Shown here one piece after another: positions 24,301-33,970 of a stretch of 64,000 bases of DNA; positions within the stretch are counted from its first letter, which is position 1, and each line of letters starts with the position of its first letter. The position numbers were made by a program, and so were the translations under genes. The stretch is taken from contig OX940872.1 in the NCBI GenBank assembly GCA_954871525.1, positions 25,453,746 to 25,517,745 of the forward strand, written 5' to 3'. The notes beneath the pieces are model-generated. The model saw nothing but the letters and a program-made list of their open reading frames with translations. It was not told the DNA's origin and made no database searches. Source of the stretch: Parietaria judaica. Its lineage: Eukaryota; Streptophyta; Magnoliopsida; Rosales; Urticaceae.

Positions 24301-24717
24301 ATGTACTATCACATGAACTGGTGCTTCTTAGTGGGTTTTATCGCTCCCTTTTTGGTCTACGGTTTCCATAGGATCTATCCTCTGAAAAGATGGATCCCAC
24401 TGATTAATTTCCCTATCATATTTGGAGCATCGGCGATCATGCCACCAGCCACAGCATTGAACTTTACGTCGTGGATTTTTGTTGGGATCTTCAACTACTA
24501 TTTGCTCCGACGATGTGGAGACTGGTGGAAAAAACATACCTATTTGTTTTCGACAGCTCTTGAAGCCGGTTTAGGCTTTATGGCTGTGATTTTATTCTTG
24601 ACTGCCGGTTTAGCAAACAAAAGGAGGAGTTTGTGGGGAAGTGAAGGAGAGCATTGCGGGTATGCTTCGTGTCCGAGTGCAAGCGGTATTACCGTAGATT
24701 GGTGTCCTTCGGAGTAG
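20676..24717 (+). CDS. Oligopeptide transporter (OPT family), six exons
   Basis: Multi-pass membrane carrier of the OPT family, whose plant members move small peptides, glutathione-type thiols or metal chelates with protons. Exons 20676-21359, 21431-21528, 22611-23168, 23264-23489, 23793-23975 and 24109-24717 join with GT/AG introns into 785 codons without a stop. Family landmarks: SPIQQVR and TTDDPSMPVLT (residues 83-104), NPSPFNMKEHVL with the ANAG motif (171-190), EPGRMWWP (about 244-251), GSGLRGLGLGSFTLDW (about 310), TEYVTGIMYPG (about 530), KIPPLALFLVQ (573-583), FGIHGMYYHMNW and the C-terminal GEHC..CP...G. Length is slightly above the usual 720-770 because of a hydrophobic N-terminus. 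The first in-frame ATG after an upstream stop-free stretch was chosen; no other Met precedes SPIQQVR. The substrate cannot be told from sequence. Two signature motifs are altered (NPS for NPG, KIPPL for KIPPR). Confidence 0.92.
21431..21528 (+). CDS. OPT exon 2
   Basis: Acceptor atgaatgcag. Encodes TWAYGMAGLMRRVVVEPGRM and WWPNSLAQVQFF, a strongly conserved OPT segment. Ends two bases into an Arg codon before gtaagt. Too short to be noticed as an independent open frame. Confidence 0.88.
21529..22610 (+). other. OPT intron 2 (1082 bp) with an old insertion
   Basis: By far the longest intron. Parts of its right half (around 22045-22290) are recognisable in the pseudogene at 48360-48570 (actaagaataat, catgagaattgcacgtt). 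A perfect 10-bp stem with a 7-nt loop lies at 22360-22386 (ccgctgtgag / ctcacagcgg). No exon is seen inside. Confidence 0.6.
22611..23168 (+). CDS. OPT exon 3
   Basis: Acceptor aaaaattag. Completes the split Arg codon and gives about 186 codons including CSFLWYLVPGYLVPTLSSIS and FYWWVDAFSAQRYPIFSS, typical OPT core helices. Degenerate copies of this exon alone occur at 33402-33712 and 49205-49510. Confidence 0.92.
23264..23489 (+). CDS. OPT exon 4
   Basis: Acceptor aactcgtag; continues RRSAGDVHSRLMKEY and two hydrophobic helices to ITATTNE, where the donor gttagt begins. The following T-P-G of exon 5 restores the family TNxTPG motif, which confirms the junction. Confidence 0.9.
23793..23975 (+). 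CDS. OPT exon 5
   Basis: Exactly 61 codons between cttatatag and gtatta. Contains GIMYPGKPIANILFKSYGYM and the KIPPL variant of the OPT KIPPR signature. Phase 0 at both ends. Confidence 0.92.
24109..24717 (+). CDS. OPT exon 6
   Basis: 202 codons plus tag, after acceptor ttttatctag. Carries CPDDRVLYDSSVVWGLVG, MFGIHGMYYHMNWCFLVGF, the last helices and the conserved cysteine-rich tail GEHCGYASCP..GITVDWCP. Confidence 0.93.
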   Translation, partial: GVGSIVSTTVYFGTEWLVKKNVKDICQDSLPPDSPWTCPDDRVLYDSSVVWGLVGTSRMFGIHGMYYHMNWCFLVGFIAPFLVYGFHRIYPLKRWIPLINFPIIFGASAIMPPATALNFTSWIFVGIFNYYLLRRCGDWWKKHTYLFSTALEAGLGFMAVILFLTAGLANKRRSLWGSEGEHCGYASCPSASGITVDWCPSE

Positions 24718-24850
24718 CATGGGACCAGTTGCAGCTATCCTTTGTTTTTTCAGTTGTAGTTTCGTTTGATTATAGTAGTTGCTCTGTGTAAAGACTTGAT
24801 TATATATAATAAGGATCATATTTGTTAATGGAAGGCTAAATGTCACAACC
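24718..24850 (+). other. Probable OPT 3' UTR
   Basis: AT-rich sequence after the stop with a tataataagg signal-like stretch near 24806, where a plant polyadenylation site would be plausible. Inferred from position. Confidence 0.35.
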
Positions 24851-25206
24851 TTTTATCATGAGAGCCAAAAGATTAAAATATATAACTGTGTCTTTATTAC
24901 ATGTAAAATATTGAGCTGTATCTTTGGTGGACAACGAGCCTTAAACAGTGGCTGCCATGCGGCTTAAACAGTGCACTTGCATCCATGACTTTTTATTTTC
25001 ACGAAACATTGGGATCTTCAATCAAAAGCACCGTTTTAGCAAAATCAGGCACTTATGCTGTAAAAAAAACTTACATTACCATTGTCGAATCTTGATTAAC
25101 TTTTGACACATGCACAATTTTTTTTTATTCATTACAAAAATTCTCTATGTACATTATCAAAAAAGAGAAAAATAGTGTTTAAAAATATCTAGAAGTGACA
25201 CAATAT
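24851..25206. other. Intergenic, no gene seen
   Basis: AT-rich; contains a local duplication of ggcttaaacagtg-like sequence (about 24929 and 24960). Nothing else supportable. Confidence 0.4.
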
Positions 25207-25214
25207 GTTTAAAG

Positions 25215-25710
25215 TAGGGGTGAAATCGAAACTGGGAAATTAGCTTTTTTTCCTCCCTGTTATGAGCGGGAAATTATTTTCTAGTAACGATTAACGGTTC
25301 TAAATTTCTCGATTCCGGTTCTTATGACGGTTTCATTTCTAAATTTCCCGGCTCCGATTCTAAATTTCCCGGTTCTAGAAGTTTTTGACTTAAAAATGAC
25401 ATTTAGTTTTTAAAAAATCAATATTTAAAAACTATACGTAGTTTAAAAATAAAAATAAAGATATATATTAGACTAAAAACGGCATACTAAGAACTTAAAA
25501 ATGACATTCATTTTAAACTCGGAATTGGTACCAAAAACTAAGAATTTTTTTTAAGTACCCGATTCGGTTCCTTGATTTCGAAAATGGAAACTGGGAAATA
25601 TAAGTTCCCAATTTTAAGCTAACCTCACCGGATTTTTTTATAAATCGATCCGGGACCGGTACCGGAACCGGGACAAAACCGGAGAAACAGTTACAAAATT
25701 TTCACCCCTA
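25215..25710. mobile_element. hAT-type element, 496 bp
   Basis: Terminal repeats taggggtgaaa / ttttcaccccta with a perfect 8-bp duplication gtttaaag (25207-25214 and 25711-25718). Subterminal repeats of aatttcccggttc and complements. No transposase. Confidence 0.9.
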
Positions 25711-25718
25711 GTTTAAAG

Positions 25719-26920
25719 TTAATGTTTCAAAATTTTGGTAAATTGATAGAAAAAAGTGGACGGAATTTTGAGGAGAAGAAAAATAGTATAAATTGGGAAC
25801 TTTGCTACCTCAGAAATCAAAATATTAGATACTTATAAGTTATATCGCTAAAAATCATTTTAAGAATGCTCAAATGAAACAATCATGCTGTCATGGTGAC
25901 CTCAATTGATGTCTCTTCTTTAGTATCTGTCGTTTCCTTTATAGATGCCGTATCTTCTTAAGTATATTGTCGTTTACTCTACATGTCTAAAGTCTCTCGA
26001 TTGCTGGCGTTTCCTGTCGTTTTCATTCACTCACTACCATCGGTTTCCTGTCGTTTTAAGAGGAAAAACGATAGTCTCAACTAATGATTACTTTAGTATG
26101 TAAAAAAATTTAAGGTCAAAATAAGTTTCATAAAAATTTCTTAAAATTATAACTATTTTATAAGTTTTCTAAGAATCTTCAATTAAAATTACTTATATAA
26201 ATTATAAATATCCACACACTCTCTCTCTATATATTTTTATGTATTACCTACAAATTCTCATCCATGATCAAAGTAATTTAAAATTAGTTTTTTATATACT
26301 AGTAACAATTGTATACTCAAACATTGGATTTTTTTTTTACAATATAAATAAAATAAAAAATATAAATATAACTAGAGTTCAGTAATTAGAGGTCCAAAGT
26401 ATCGGATATACTTGTGTCTATAACAAGGACCGACCCTATAAGCCAGAGACCCGCAATGCAATTACCTTTTTTGTTTATTTTAGTCACTCTTTTCACTTGC
26501 TCTCTTCTCTGTTTCGATATCAATTAAATTTATGTTCGCTTTCATGTCGGTTTTGTTATTTTAAATGTCTACTAATTTCTTGCTGGTTTTTTTGTGTGCA
26601 ATTATTGTTCCTATAATATCTAGCATTTTATCTATGTCTGCATAGTCATATATATATATATTTTTATTAAGGGTTATTAGCAGAAAAAAAATATTCCAAG
26701 TTGTTTGGATATGGTGCGGCTTAAGTTAACTAAAAAAAAGTAAGAAACAAAACTACCTAAAAAATTAATTGTTTTGATGGATCGGTTCACTTTATTATAA
26801 TTTGTGCAAATTTGACATATATTTATAACTAAAAAGTAGATGTACGTTGTTTTTATGGGTATTTTTGAGAGCCTTGAAAATTTTTGGGCCAGCCCAAATA
26901 TGCAACCAATATGTCAAAAC
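25719..26920. other. Intergenic, no gene seen
   Basis: AT-rich DNA; 25910-26080 is rich in tcctgtcgttt-like repeats. No credible exon. Confidence 0.4.
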
Positions 26921-26924
26921 TAGA

Positions 26925-27080
26925 GGTGAGCATTTTAGACCCACTCTGTTGGCCCAACCCATCCATTAGATACCCAACTCTAATCTAACCCGCTTAATGT
27001 AACTCGTTCAAAATTGGTTTCAGATTGGGTCGGACCCGGCTATTATTTGGGTAGGGTCGGGGTCTCCGAGCCGACCAGTA
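26925..27080. mobile_element. hAT-type end fragment
   Basis: Starts tagaggtgagcat followed by gggtcggacccggc-type subterminal sequence, like the 11560 and 50757 elements, but no matching right end was found before or after the tandem repeat that follows. Truncated. Confidence 0.4.
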
Positions 27081-27084
27081 TAAA

Positions 27085-27600
27085 TAATATATATTTCATA
27101 TTAATTTTTATTTTATTCAAGTAGTACAATCTTTAATCTTATAAAATTTCTTCTTATTAATTTTATTTACATTCAAAAATCATTCAGTCTCTCATTTTCA
27201 ATCTCAAACACATCTCTCAGTTTTTATTTCAAATCTTGTTAATAGTAATTTATTATTATTATTATATATATTTCATAGTAATTTTTATTTTATTCAAGTA
27301 GTACAATCTTTAGTCTTTTAAAATTTCTTCTTACCAATTTTATTTACATTCAAGAACCATTCAGTCTCTCATTTTCAATCTCAAACACATCTCTAAGTTT
27401 TATTTCAAATCTTGTTAATAGTAATTTATTATTATTATTATATATTTTATATTAATTTTATTTTATTCAAGTAGTACAATCTTTAGTCTTTTAAAATTTC
27501 TTCTTATCAATTTACCCATTTAGTCTCTCATTTTCAATCTCAAACACATCTCTTAGTTTTTATTTCAAATCCTGTTAATAGTAATTTATTATTATTTGAA
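27085..27600. repeat. Tandem repeat, three units of about 174 bp
   Basis: The landmark ttttattcaagtagtacaat recurs at 27111, 27288 and 27461 (spacings 177 and 173). Each unit continues through cattcagtctctcattttc to gttaatagtaatttattatt. The third unit has an internal deletion. Confidence 0.9.
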
Positions 27601-29360
27601 TATGATTAACCTTGTTTAAACATGTTTGAAAATGAGTAGTAATCTTATAAAATTTAAAATAGTTTACAAGTTTAATTTGGAGTTTCTGTAAGTAGTCTAT
27701 TCTCTGCAAACCATGGTCTATACCGATAAAGAGAGTAGGTTATTATTTTTTTTGGGAGAATAATCAATATTTTTTGAAAAACTTCACGTATGGAATAAAC
27801 TTTTTCATATATGGCATGAACCTAAAATTGTGTACCATACCACAATTCTAATTATTCTATCTGGTTTTCAAAATCCAAATTTAATTAACTGGTCCTGATT
27901 TTACTATTTTTTTTATTACACTAATTAGTTCATTATCTAATATGAATTCGATTAGGGTATGAGCAAACATATAATTATCTAATCAGTAAATAAACACATA
28001 CCTTATTCGCGTTATTCCATCTGCGTTCTCTTATTTCTGAAAAAACTCCTGCGATTTTGTGTCTGTCGATTTCTCCCAATAGCCTTCTATGTATGCTACA
28101 GAATTAGACCACCAGGATGTGTGGGATCCAAGGATTACCACGAAACCTTCAAGCTGAACATGGATCGAACTTAGCTGTGATAATCGAATTTCCCAGAGAG
28201 AGGGGGAGAGAGAAACTCGAATTTCTGAATTCTAGACTTATGATTTCTAATTTCAGGTCTATTTTATATATAGGAAAATACCAAATCTTAACCAATTCTA
28301 GATATGTACTCATTATCTTTATTTAAATAAATAAGATAACGAATAATATCAAATCTTATTAAATCTTTATCAAGAAAGATAAAAATCTTAAGATAAGATA
28401 ACAAATCGTTGGAATCAAATCTTCCAAGATTTATACCTCAATATTTTCAATTTAATATATAACCAATATATAATTTAATTTGAAAATAATATTAAAAGAT
28501 TTAAATCAAATTTAAGGTCATTTGTAAATCAAATATAATATTTTTAATTATAATTAATGATTAATAAATATTAATAATTAAATAAAATAACTAAAATTGT
28601 ATTATTAATTAAATACACCAGGATTTGTATCCCGTATTTAATTTAATCTCAAATTCGCAGCCATGTACAGATCCTAATCCGGATGTAACCAGATTACTAC
28701 TTTGGCCATAACTCTCGCTCCGTTCATCAAAATGATGCGATTCAAAATGATAAATTTTTAGAATTTGATTTCACTCAATAGTGTGATTTTGTAGGTGTCA
28801 AATTCCAAATATAAAATTTTTAATTCCCTGATTGTACCAAAAACTTTGGTACTTTTGCCACGTAACATAAATAGAAATCTTGTGACCTAAATCGTGAATC
28901 TAGTCTAATTGAATCCACACCATATTGAACAAATGAATATTTAATGTGATGCCACTCCTATAGAGTTACACATGTGAATAATGGACATATTACTCAAGCT
29001 TAGGTGAAATGACGATATTTCACCAACTTCGATTACATTCCACTATACGTCGAAGTTGAAAACACTCTTGAGTAATTTATAATATATAATCATGGTTTTT
29101 AATTTTATTTTGATTCTCATCAAAGGGTACTAGTTGCCGTACTGCCCTTTGATGACACTCACTTTATTTTATGAATCTTACAAACTATTCACTCATTGGG
29201 TTATTAAATCATTGAGCCATACATGAGTACTTAATACTTATTTGTTTCCCACGAGACAAAATAAAGAAATCATAAACTTATTATCCATATTTGTATCCAT
29301 GCAACTTGTCCCGGTCGACCTTTTGATCTCAAAATGAAAGTGATTAAGCATACTAGTGTA
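27601..29360. mobile_element. Probable degenerate LTR-type sequence
   Basis: No gene seen. 28090-29330 has features of a long terminal repeat read on the - strand: a TATA-like ctatatataaaa (complement at about 28263-28274) and a GC-richer leader before it. I could not find TG/CA ends with a target duplication, so the boundaries and the class are uncertain. Confidence 0.3.
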
Positions 29361-29363
29361 ATA

Positions 29364-29527
29364 CAGTTGAACCTCTATAAATTAATAAGGTCGGGACCGG
29401 AGAAATTTGTTATATTATTGAGTTTATTAATTTATCGAGGTAAAAATTTAACTACTTTTAGTACAAGTTGGGACCGGAGAAAAATATTAACTAATTATCG
29501 AGATATTAATTTATAGAGGTTCTACTG
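29364..29527. mobile_element. Emigrant/Lemi-type (pogo) MITE, 164 bp
   Basis: Ends cagttgaacctctataaatt and aatttatagaggttctactg inside a TA duplication (29362-29363, 29528-29529). The core cctctataaattaata is the known end of Emigrant-like pogo/Tc1-mariner MITEs in plants. The whole element is largely palindromic. Non-coding. Confidence 0.88.
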
Positions 29528-29529
29528 TA

Positions 29530-31440
29530 GGTAACAATCAAATCAAAGATCATGTAAGCTGAACAGTATAAGTCCATGATGCTCACGACTTCAACCGATT
29601 CCATACTGTAACACCAAAAAAAAAAAGAGATAAAATATTATTATTTTACTGGGAAATTCTGATCATCGTTAGAAATAAGTGGGTGTTTCTCAAATACTCA
29701 AAATTATGATAGGTGTCAATTAATTGTGCACCTGAGTCATTCATTTGTTGACGTGGAACCATGAGATTCACCCTTCCCTCCCAGTCTCTTCTTTCCCCTC
29801 TCTGATTACGTTTTCTCTCCTTTTTCTTGAGCCAATACTTTCTTACACACTCCAAAAAAATCTATAACTGAGAAATCAAACCTTAAATATGTTGTTGAAG
29901 TTGATAGCAAGAAGAAGAGAGGGTAAAATCCTCCAATTTTAACAAAAAGTCTTATTCCTTTTATGTATATAGATTTCAATTGTATTCTACTTGAGCTAAA
30001 AAAAGTATGTGTAAACTAGCATGTATTTATATATTTTATTAAATTAATAATACTTCAAAAATAAATTAAAAACTGCGTAGCATTAAAGAGAAACAACTTC
30101 AAATCTTCTTCGGAGTTAAAGCCGCATAAGTACTAATTTTTTCAGTTAGTAAAGATAAAATCTAGTTCTATTTTTTAGCCCGAAAAATAGCTAAATACTC
30201 TAAAATTGTAAGGTCGTTTAGTTTTCATCCTTCAACCTCTAGTCGAATGCCACCAACCATCTAGTTAACCACCACGTAACATCCAATTGACTGCCGCAAA
30301 GCATGTTGTGCCATTCCATTATTTCAAATTTTATAAAATTTTATGATCTGTTTCTAAAAATTAATTTTTTACCCAATTTTTTTACCACAAAACCAGAGTT
30401 TTACTTGAAATTCTAAAATAACCGAATTTAAAAACCCGGGTTCTAAAAAATAAAAAACATAGCTGCTTTTTTAACTCGGAATCCAAAATACTCAAAATCT
30501 AAAGGTACTCGAACATGAATTTTTACCCAAAATCTAATATACCCGAATTTCAATACCCAGGATCTTGAAACATCCAGATTCCTGGTAGAAAACGTGGCTA
30601 GTTTAAAAAGATGATGCTATTTAATACATTGTTATTTCATCCATATTTTAAAAATATGCATATTTAGGTTATTTTAGTCCGGTTATATTTAGATTCGGAA
30701 ATCAAAAATCATAAAAATTTGACCATACATGGGTACTAGAGATTCCAAAATATGGATTAAAACAGGTATTTTTACCTTGGAATTTAAAAATAGCCTAATA
30801 TCTGGATTTGGGGTAAAAAAATGTGGTTATTTTAATCCATATTTAAAAATATGCGTATTCTAATATCTGGGTATATTAGTAGTTTGATCCAGGTATTTAA
30901 CTCGGATATTTTTAGATTCCGCGTATTCTAATCCGGGTTTTTTTTATTTATTATTATTCTTCATAGATATTTCAATCCAAGTTTTTGAAAGATATGGCTG
31001 TTTGGTCAATTAGATGCCATATAACACTTAAGTAGTGAATTTTAGATGAAAGTTAAACTGCCTTATATTTCAAAAGTATTAGTACTTTATCCGGATAAAA
31101 AAGAATTTGTACTTATGCTGCTATAATACAAATCTTGTAATTAATATTTGGGTAAATCGTAGCATATATACCCAAGTTATAAGCAATTGGCGCAGCATAG
31201 ACCCATCTTTGTTTTTGAATAGGGATTATAGGGTAAATATATATCAACTTCAGCTTTATACAGAATTTATTTCATGCTGCCTATAACTTGGTATATTTGC
31301 TACCATTAATTCTTATAATTGATATAGAATTTGAGCAATATTAACTTCCGATTTGTATATAGAGAAATAATTGCGAACCCCTCCACTTTAAAAAAGCTAC
31401 GAAATTATAAAAATAGCATTAAAAGTAAAAAGACAATGAT
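29530..31440. other. Intergenic and 3' flank of RING gene A
   Basis: AT-rich with low-complexity aacccgggt / gatatttaaatccgg repeats (30400-30980). From about 30890 to the gene it matches 40780-41300, the 3' flank of RING gene B, showing that the duplicated unit reaches beyond the coding sequence. No other gene is seen. Confidence 0.5.
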
Positions 31441-31453
31441 ATCAATTTGAACT

Positions 31454-31915
31454 TCAATTTCTAAAAGACAAGAATATAGAATCAGCGGATTCATCTCTCA
31501 CGGTTATCAACCGGATGCCTTTCACTGCCCTGCGACAGACCGGGCACTTCCTGGTAACCGCGGCCCGCCCGATGATGCAGCTGAAGTGAAACTCATGCAT
31601 GCATTCTCGGAGAGCCACGATGTTTTTCCCAAATCTCAATCCCTTTAGGCAGATCAAGCACCGATCGTATTTGTTGCGCGTCTGAGATGACTCATCATCG
31701 AACTTTACGTCGTCTTTGTCTCTGTCGCGTGTGTGATTTCCCATCTCGACGTCGAACTCGTCATCCCCCGGGCAGCAACAGTAGTCAAAGAGCTCTAAGA
31801 GAAAGACGGCTGAATACCATAGCACGGGAAGGAGTGCGAAACAGACCAAAGTCAGTGTGAACCATCCTAATGCCGTGGTGGGTTTATCGCTGGGTGTATT
31901 CGGCAACAAAAACAT
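31454..31915 (-). CDS. Membrane-anchored RING-H2 finger protein (gene A)
   Basis: Single-exon 153-residue protein, probably a membrane-bound E3 ubiquitin ligase. A hydrophobic helix at about 18-42 is followed by a Cys/Asp patch (DYCCCPGDDEFDVEMG), a charged linker and a RING-H2 domain. The ligands are all present: C86, C89, C105, H107, H110, C113, C124, C127. The position four residues after C113, normally a Trp that contacts the E2 enzyme, is Arg117. This makes E2 choice or activity uncertain. It lies divergent to the + strand RING gene at 32381 with about 465 bp between the start codons. It differs from genes B and C at two residues (Asp10 versus Glu, Phe26 versus Leu). The ATL-like layout (TM then RING-H2) is suggestive, but the GLD motif of ATLs is not evident. 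Confidence 0.88.
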   Translation of the reverse strand: MFLLPNTPSDKPTTALGWFTLTLVCFALLPVLWYSAVFLLELFDYCCCPGDDEFDVEMGNHTRDRDKDDVKFDDESSQTRNKYDRCLICLKGLRFGKNIVALRECMHEFHFSCIIGRAAVTRKCPVCRRAVKGIRLITVRDESADSIFLSFRN

Positions 31916-31949
31916 GTTTGCAGTTATTTGAATATTTGATATTGTGATC

Positions 31950-31950
<1 letters not shown>

Positions 31951-32021
<71 letters not shown>
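31951..32021. repeat. GT/TA microsatellite in the divergent RING promoter
   Basis: A gt run passing into about 30 ta units, 35-105 bp upstream of the gene A start codon on the - strand. The same composite repeat sits upstream of genes B (41799-41857) and C (43698-43746), so it may supply the TATA region of these genes. Confidence 0.9.
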
Positions 32022-32024
<3 letters not shown>

Positions 32025-32286
32025 CTATAAGTAATTCGACTAGGGTTAGGAAAAGATTTATATTAATATATATATATGCGCATATTATCTATACGATCGG
32101 ATGAATTAAGTTTCCTATTATGTTTTATCTTTAATATATGATAATATCATAAATATGTATTTATCTAGTCAACTAGTCAATAGATAATATATATAAAAAT
32201 CAAATCTTTCAAAGTCATTATTTCAATATAAATTCGAATTAAGAAATCCCAATCCTAATCCTAATTTAGATACACTCATTCACTTC

Positions 32287-32294
32287 TATAAATA
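32287..32294 (+). promoter_or_regulatory. TATA box of the + strand RING gene
   Basis: ctataaata 87-94 bp upstream of the start codon, with a clean 5' leader (cactgaccaacaaacactca) after it. In the dead copy near 52415 the same place reads ttatattaata while the leader is kept. Confidence 0.65.
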
Positions 32295-32380
32295 CATGAC
32301 CATATATCAAAAATATTTCTCACTGACCAACAAACACTCATTATTTTGAAGTGATCGTCGTATCATATGTAAGCACAGCT

Positions 32381-32779
32381 ATGATGTCACTATTAGAACA
32401 AGATTGGCTTGGGTTGGTAGCGTTTGCCGCCATAGCCTGCGTGATCGTCTTTGGCCGGAAGTACTTGCGGCGCTGGGATGCAGCAAAAATTTTGGCCCGA
32501 AGTCTAGTCAGCATGCCCTCGCAACCGTCGGACATCGAGTCGGCCAATCACACGAACAACGACGACGGAGAGCAATGCTCGATCTGCCTAGAGCTACTGG
32601 GTTGCGCAAAACAGGACGTCGTTTCGCTGGGAAGATGCGCGTGCTTGTTTCACTTCCGATGCATCATCGCTTGGATCATCCGGTCAGCCACATGCCCGGT
32701 TTGTCAGGAACTTGCGGATGGGATTGTCTTGAAGAAATTAAAAGATCAGACTCTTGATCCTATTGACTTAGATTTCTAA
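32381..32779 (+). CDS. RING finger protein with a Cys-for-His ligand
   Basis: Single-exon 132-residue protein: short hydrophobic anchor (residues 9-25), basic stretch, hydrophilic linker and C-terminal RING. Ligand order is C66, C69, C86, C88, H91, C94, C105, C108: the CxHxxH centre of RING-H2 reads CxCxxH, giving a C4HC3 order as in RING-variant domains but with RING-H2 spacing. The E2-contact Trp98 is present. I chose the ATG at 32381 (the next codon is also ATG); the frame is open upstream but has no ATG there. It probably acts as a membrane-associated ubiquitin ligase, divergent to gene A and possibly sharing its promoter region. Two pseudogene relatives lie downstream and share the CxC spacing, so the change is ancestral and not a sequencing slip. 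Confidence 0.82.
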   Translation: MMSLLEQDWLGLVAFAAIACVIVFGRKYLRRWDAAKILARSLVSMPSQPSDIESANHTNNDDGEQCSICLELLGCAKQDVVSLGRCACLFHFRCIIAWIIRSATCPVCQELADGIVLKKLKDQTLDPIDLDF

Positions 32780-33401
32780 ATTTTTCTGTTTTATATATTA
32801 GAAGTTCATTAGTGTGTATTAGTAGTTGGCGATCGATTATATCGATTACATATACATCCAATTCGCTTAAGGTAACATATTTTTCGTATAATTTATGAAG
32901 AAGAAAACCAAAAAAAAGTATTTGCTTGCGAAAGATTATAAGATATTGCACAATATAATCGCCAACAACCACTTGGAACACACACAAAGATGATGGTTCA
33001 TCGAAACCTCAACCTCAAAATTTAATATATATATATATATATGCGCCTTTTTACCCCATAAATTTGCAATTATTTAAATTCCAAAACATTCATTGGTGGT
33101 AAAAATACTTATCTTAACAATTAAGTACTTATGTTAAAGTTTTAGTGGTGAGAATGTTTATATTTCTTATTTTTGGTGTAATTAAAAATATTTATGAAAA
33201 AAAGTATTTATATAAATCTTGATTGTAAAAATCAATCAAGTACCCTTAATTGTAGGTATTTGATATTTAGTCTTTAGTATTATAAATAGAAGTGTATCCT
33301 CTTTGTAAAAAGTGACTTTCCTCTTCCTTGTAACTTGCGACATTTTTTCAATAAAGAGAGTATTTTCTCTCAAAAAGTGTTCTCTTTCTCTTTGTCATGC
33401 T
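32780..33401. other. 3' flank of the + RING gene and LTR-like sequence
   Basis: 32790-33230 recurs beyond a missing RING copy at 46855-47260 and beyond the pseudogenes at 34900 and 52930. 33230-33390 has tataaataga, then caataaagag, an arrangement like the promoter and poly(A) signal of an LTR, but no target duplication was found. A TA run lies at about 33024-33042. Confidence 0.45.
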
Positions 33402-33712
33402 CTGCGGATGGAGATGGCAACCGGATGAAGGTGTTCACAATCGTCATGCTGTGCGAATCCTTTTGGTACCTGCTCCCAGGATGTTTATTTCCTACTCGCA
33501 GTAGTATCACTTTGATGTGATTGTCCTCGCACAAGTCTGTCTTCTTCATCAGCTCGGATCAAGTATGCGGGAGTTGGGAATCGGGTCCTTCATAATTTAC
33601 TGATCTGTTGTTACTTCCTTCCGCTCCAGCCCTCTTTTCATTGACTTCTCTACTATAGCCAACGTTTACGTTGGCTTTTTCGTGCTCGCCTATGTCGCTC
33701 TTGTTGGACATA
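33402..33712 (+). pseudogene. OPT exon 3 fragment (pseudogene)
   Basis: Aligns with the first 310 bp of OPT exon 3: gaatccttttggtacctgct and cctactcgcagtagtatcac match the CSFLWYLVPGYLVPTLSSIS region, and atcagctcggatcaagtatg the following one. It has stops and frameshifts (for example the tga after actttga) and no other exon nearby. It is a leftover of an OPT copy that accompanied the RING cluster. Confidence 0.8.
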
Positions 33713-33970
33713 CCTGATTAGTATGCCCTATATAATTCATAGGCTAATGTCACTTGTATAGATCATGGCTTTGCCTTATTTAAAGATTAAGTTTATGAGT
33801 TATCAATGACAACCGTGTTTCAATTTTTCCTTATCAATATAATGAATGTATTGATTCCATAGTTGTTATGTTTTGCAATTGTGTATTTTGTTATCACAGT
33901 GGGTCTAAGTGAGGAGGTTTAACGTATGCAATATTATAACTAAAAAGATGTTTATAGTTCAGCAGATTGT
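33713..33970. other. Intergenic, unassigned
   Basis: AT-rich DNA between the OPT fragment and the RING pseudogene, possibly a small LTR-like insertion (starts and ends with gttggacata / tagttgttatg). Not resolved. Confidence 0.3.
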
